In this document: piece by piece, positions 31,709 to 33,661 of the stretch
How the letters are laid out: every line of letters begins with the position of its first letter
How positions within the stretch are numbered: position 1 is the first letter of the stretch
Origin: Succinivibrio sp.
GTDB taxonomy: Bacteria > Pseudomonadota > Gammaproteobacteria > Enterobacterales > Succinivibrionaceae
Reading direction: 5' to 3'
Assembly: GCA_017469335.1 (NCBI GenBank)
Contig: JAFUGP010000091.1
Span: 1 to 33,661, forward strand
Length of the DNA stretch: 33,661 bases
Notes under the pieces: model-generated
The model's database searches: none
Told to the model about the DNA's origin: nothing
What the model saw: only the letters and a program-made list of their open reading frames with translations
Program-made: the position numbers and the translations under genes

Positions 31709-32509
31709 ATGGCAAGTTTGGAAGGTGCAGCAAGTCAAGAAAGCGTGGCAAGGCAGGAGGGCGCAGTGGCTCAGCATATAAGCTCGCGGTCGCTGTCTGA
31801 GCGACTGCGGGGGTGTGTGCAGAGCAAAGTGATTTTGGTGTGCATAAATCTGGTGATCGTGGTGAACGCGCTGGTGCTGGGGGCTGGGACTTATCCTGAC
31901 ATTCAGCACGGCCATCACGATCTGCTGATGGGAGTTGATGCTGCCTGCCTGTATATCTTCACGCTCGAACTGCTGCTGAGGATGGCGGCGCATGGACGCA
32001 GCTTCTTTAGCGGTGAGCACAAGGCTTGGAATATCTTTGACCTCTGCGTGGTAGTCGTCAGCTATCTGGAGACTACCTTTATTTTGGTGCGCTTACTGCG
32101 GCTGCTGCGCTTAATTGAGGTGATCCCGTCCGCGCGGCTGGTCACGGCCACCTTGCTCAGATCAGTGCCTTCTATCTTCTCGATCATCATAGTGCTGGGG
32201 CTGGTGTACTACATCTTCGCCGTGATCTGCACTTCGCTCTTTGCTGCGACGTTCCCGGAGTATTTTGGCTCGTTGGAGCGCTCTTTCTTCAGTCTCTTTC
32301 AGATCATGACCATGGAGAGCTGGGCTTCGGCGATCGCAAGGCCGGTCATGGTGCAGCATCCTTATGCCTGGCTGGTGTTTGTCAGTTATATCGTGATCTG
32401 CACTTTCATCGTGCTCAATTTGGTGGTGGGGGTGATCGTCGACTCTATTTCAACTATCCGCGAGGCACGTGCAGGTAAAAAGGAGGAGTGCGGGGAGGCT
32501 GAGAGCTGA
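31709..32509 (+). CDS. Single-domain voltage-gated sodium channel homologue (NaChBac/NavAb type)
   Basis: A 266-residue six-helix channel subunit that would assemble as a tetramer in the inner membrane. S1 is about 40-60, S2 about 74-93, S3 about 108-121. S4 (FILVRLLRLLRLIEVIPSAR, 124-143) carries Arg128, Arg131 and Arg134 at every third position as voltage sensor. S5 is about 156-180, and the pore helix leads to the selectivity filter TMESWAS (201-207), against TLESWSM/TLESWAS in known bacterial sodium channels; the filter glutamate Glu203 is present. S6 is about 221-246, then a short charged tail. The N-terminal 30 residues are polar. GGAAAGG stands 10 bases upstream of the ATG. Such a gene on a mobilisable plasmid is unexpected. 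Family is clear; ion selectivity is inferred. Confidence 0.88.
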   Translation: MASLEGAASQESVARQEGAVAQHISSRSLSERLRGCVQSKVILVCINLVIVVNALVLGAGTYPDIQHGHHDLLMGVDAACLYIFTLELLLRMAAHGRSFFSGEHKAWNIFDLCVVVVSYLETTFILVRLLRLLRLIEVIPSARLVTATLLRSVPSIFSIIIVLGLVYYIFAVICTSLFAATFPEYFGSLERSFFSLFQIMTMESWASAIARPVMVQHPYAWLVFVSYIVICTFIVLNLVVGVIVDSISTIREARAGKKEECGEAES

Positions 32510-32755
32510 GCAAAGGCGGGCGCATGTGAGCGGTGGAGAGCGGCGCAGCCGATTAGCTTTTGAACGGGGGTGGTTGAGGCGCTTAGGCGAGCAAGGCTTA
32601 GGGCTCGCGTAGGCGAATTGAGTTCAGGCGAATAAGGCGGCTGAGTGCGGCATGGCGCAGTCAGGCAGCTTATCAGGCGTGAGCGATTTAGTGGCCTAAG
32701 CCTGGGTAATTTTAAATTGTGGTTGGCAAATTATCAAGTTATCAAGGAGATTGTT
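32510..32755. other. Short intergenic region
   Basis: Repetitive AGGCG/GGCGA-rich sequence with no gene. An in-frame ATG at 32645 extends the next ORF but has no ribosome binding site. Confidence 0.5.
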
Positions 32756-33283
32756 ATGGATAATGAAGCTGAAGATGAGATCATCAGGATCGAGTTAAGA
32801 AATAAAAAGAATTATATTATGTTAGGGATACTGGGCATTCCGGTAACGCTGGTGCTGGTCTTTGCCGCCTTTGCGGTGAAGTTTCATACAGGGTCTATGC
32901 TGCTGTTCGCTTTGGTGTTGTTGTTTGCCGCCTGTTATTTTGTGCGTTGCACTATGCATTTGATGGCGCTGGGTATGAGCGGGATCGTGTTTGACAAGGG
33001 CAATAACACGATGAAATACGGATTCTTCACCTATGATCTCAGCAGTATCAAGGAGATTGCTACGCATAAGGTTATATACGAAAAGGATGGGGTTGAATAC
33101 TATTTCATTAAGCTTAAGTCAAACAAGCTCGCGTTTAAACCTCGCAAATTAAAGTTCTTTATCAGTTCGGGTGGCTCGTCAGAGATGGAAGCATACGAAC
33201 AAGTTCTGGCGTTGCTCTCGGAGATGAGCGGGGTGACGATTAAACAGCAAAGAGACAAAAAAGATTTTTGGAGAAAGGCCTAA
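32756..33283 (+). CDS. Unknown two-TM membrane protein
   Basis: A 175-residue protein starting at 32756, where AAGGAG lies 6 bases upstream; a frame from 32645 is longer but has no such site. A charged N-tail (MDNEAEDEIIRIELRNKK) is followed by two hydrophobic helices (about 21-41 and 46-66), then a soluble C-terminal part with KEIATHKVIYEKDGVEYYFI and basic KLAFKPRKLKFF. The layout resembles PH-like or YdbS-type membrane proteins, but I do not recognise the family. It follows the channel gene on the same strand and ends at an intrinsic terminator. Confidence 0.7.
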   Translation: MDNEAEDEIIRIELRNKKNYIMLGILGIPVTLVLVFAAFAVKFHTGSMLLFALVLLFAACYFVRCTMHLMALGMSGIVFDKGNNTMKYGFFTYDLSSIKEIATHKVIYEKDGVEYYFIKLKSNKLAFKPRKLKFFISSGGSSEMEAYEQVLALLSEMSGVTIKQQRDKKDFWRKA

Positions 33284-33284
33284 C

Positions 33285-33305
33285 AAAAAGCTCAGGGAGC
33301 TTTTT
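33285..33305 (+). terminator. Intrinsic terminator after the two-TM gene
   Basis: AAAAAGCTC and GAGCTTTTT form a perfect 9-bp stem with loop AGG, one base after the stop codon, ending in five Ts. The A/T-rich arms would let it act in both directions. Confidence 0.7.
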
Positions 33306-33431
33306 AGGTGATTTTTATTGATAAAAATGGATAGATAGCGCTAAAAAGTAATTTTTAGTGCTATTTAAATAATGTAACCAGTGGGGCGGGCGGTTAATAA
33401 GTCATGATGTCGGATCTGGGAGGCTTTGTAG

Positions 33432-33539
33432 ATGAATCCTCATTTGCTTATGCGGGCTGTGCAGATGCTCATGTATGTGGTGGGGATGTTCGCCGTGTGG
33501 AAGCCCGTACTGGCAGTTATCCTGTACTTTGCAAACTAG
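33432..33539 (+). CDS. 35-residue hydrophobic mini-protein
   Basis: ATG at 33432 with a strong GGGAGG 8 bases upstream; the stop TAG is at 33537-33539. The peptide starts MNPHLLMRAVQM and continues with a hydrophobic run (LMYVVGMFAVWKPVLAVILY), so one membrane helix is likely. Size and form recall small membrane proteins or type I toxins, but no antisense RNA is evident and the function is unknown. Confidence 0.5.
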   Translation: MNPHLLMRAVQMLMYVVGMFAVWKPVLAVILYFAN

Positions 33540-33661
33540 CTCTACCTAGCCATACTATCTCAAGACCTGTTTTTTGACCCTCATCTCATTCCTATCTGTT
33601 ATTCAATGATTTTTTTCACATAATTCTATCGAAAGGATGGGTTTTTGAGCTATAATCTAGC
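33540..33661 (+). other. Right-edge stretch with a possible promoter
   Basis: TATAAT at 33651-33656 could be a -10 element pointing off the right edge, but no good -35 is found at the right distance. Nothing else is seen here. Confidence 0.3.

Larger units (their letters stand above)
28170..33328. repeat. Second palindrome family ATTTTTATTnATAAAAAT
   Basis: Good copies at 28170-28187, 28925-28942, 29835-29852, 30547-30564 and 33311-33328; degenerate ones near 27869, 29237, 29559 and 30792. Several are followed by a hairpin of AGCnCTAAAA with its complement: 30568-30598 (perfect 13-bp arms TTAAGCACTAAAA) and 33337-33362 (AGCGCTAAAAA/TTTTTAGTGCT). The family spans only the right third of the window, distinct from the 20-bp palindromes of the left par system. 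Confidence 0.75.

Noticed and set aside
1..33661. tRNA or rRNA genes
   Set aside because: I saw no cloverleaf with a CCA end or T-loop consensus and no ribosomal RNA core sequence; a covariance search would settle small ones.

Overview
The window reads as part of a mobilisable plasmid (or plasmid-like secondary replicon) of a Gram-negative bacterium, most likely a gammaproteobacterium. The plasmid evidence is direct: a Rep_3-type initiator, a very large iteron array, a MobC/MobA-type relaxase pair, a ParA/ParB locus, and a second ParA with a ribbon-helix-helix protein. A Succinivibrionaceae-like gut host is possible from the gene mix, but that is only an impression. I saw no rRNA, tRNA or CRISPR array.

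Left part (1-16.1 kb): surface-glycan cargo. The 5' end of an exported repetitive surface protein runs off the left edge on the minus strand. After about 1.2 kb of non-coding DNA, with a possible group II intron remnant and a G9 tract, comes a plus-strand sugar formyltransferase. It is interrupted by a G10 tract that puts it out of frame (phase OFF). A long minus-strand cluster follows. Read in its own direction it encodes a PglD/NeuD-like acyltransferase, an acyl carrier protein, an SDR reductase, an AMP-forming ligase, a Maf/DUF115 flagellin glycosyltransferase-like protein with an in-frame C9 tract (phase ON), a NeuB-type synthase, a PtmE-like CBS-nucleotidyltransferase, two Gfo/Idh/MocA oxidoreductases, a CMP-sugar synthetase, a LegB-like dehydratase and a LegC-like aminotransferase. 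Together these look like a legionaminic-acid-type (nonulosonate) flagellin glycosylation pathway with an added ACP-dependent acyl module. NeuC/LegG and LegH homologues are not visible here.

Middle part (16.5-27.8 kb): plasmid backbone. The initiator gene (minus strand) is preceded by a promoter overlapping an inverted iteron-like site, a DnaA-box-like site and five tightly spaced iterons. Next come a cluster of compact stem-loops with compensatory base changes and then more than 20 further iterons up to 20.16 kb. The mob genes, a candidate oriT, a 25-bp tandem repeat, an unknown gene, parB, an unknown winged-helix-like gene and parA follow, all on the minus strand. A 20-bp palindrome, TTTTCTGTCRTGACAGAAAA, is scattered through this segment. 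Most copies lie inside the coding regions of parA, parB and mobC, where they encode the recurring peptide F-S-V-x-T-E. I propose it as the ParB-binding centromere site of this plasmid family.

Right part (27.8-33.7 kb): a second ParA-like ATPase (plus strand) sits behind a structured leader. A 1.1-kb repeat-rich stretch follows and then a ribbon-helix-helix protein gene, which resembles a dispersed ParF/ParG-type locus. Beyond it are small unknown genes, a single-domain voltage-gated sodium-channel homologue with a TMESWAS selectivity filter, a two-TM membrane protein and a 35-residue hydrophobic mini-protein. A second palindrome family (ATTTTTATTnATAAAAAT), often followed by an AGCnCTAAAA hairpin, recurs throughout this part.
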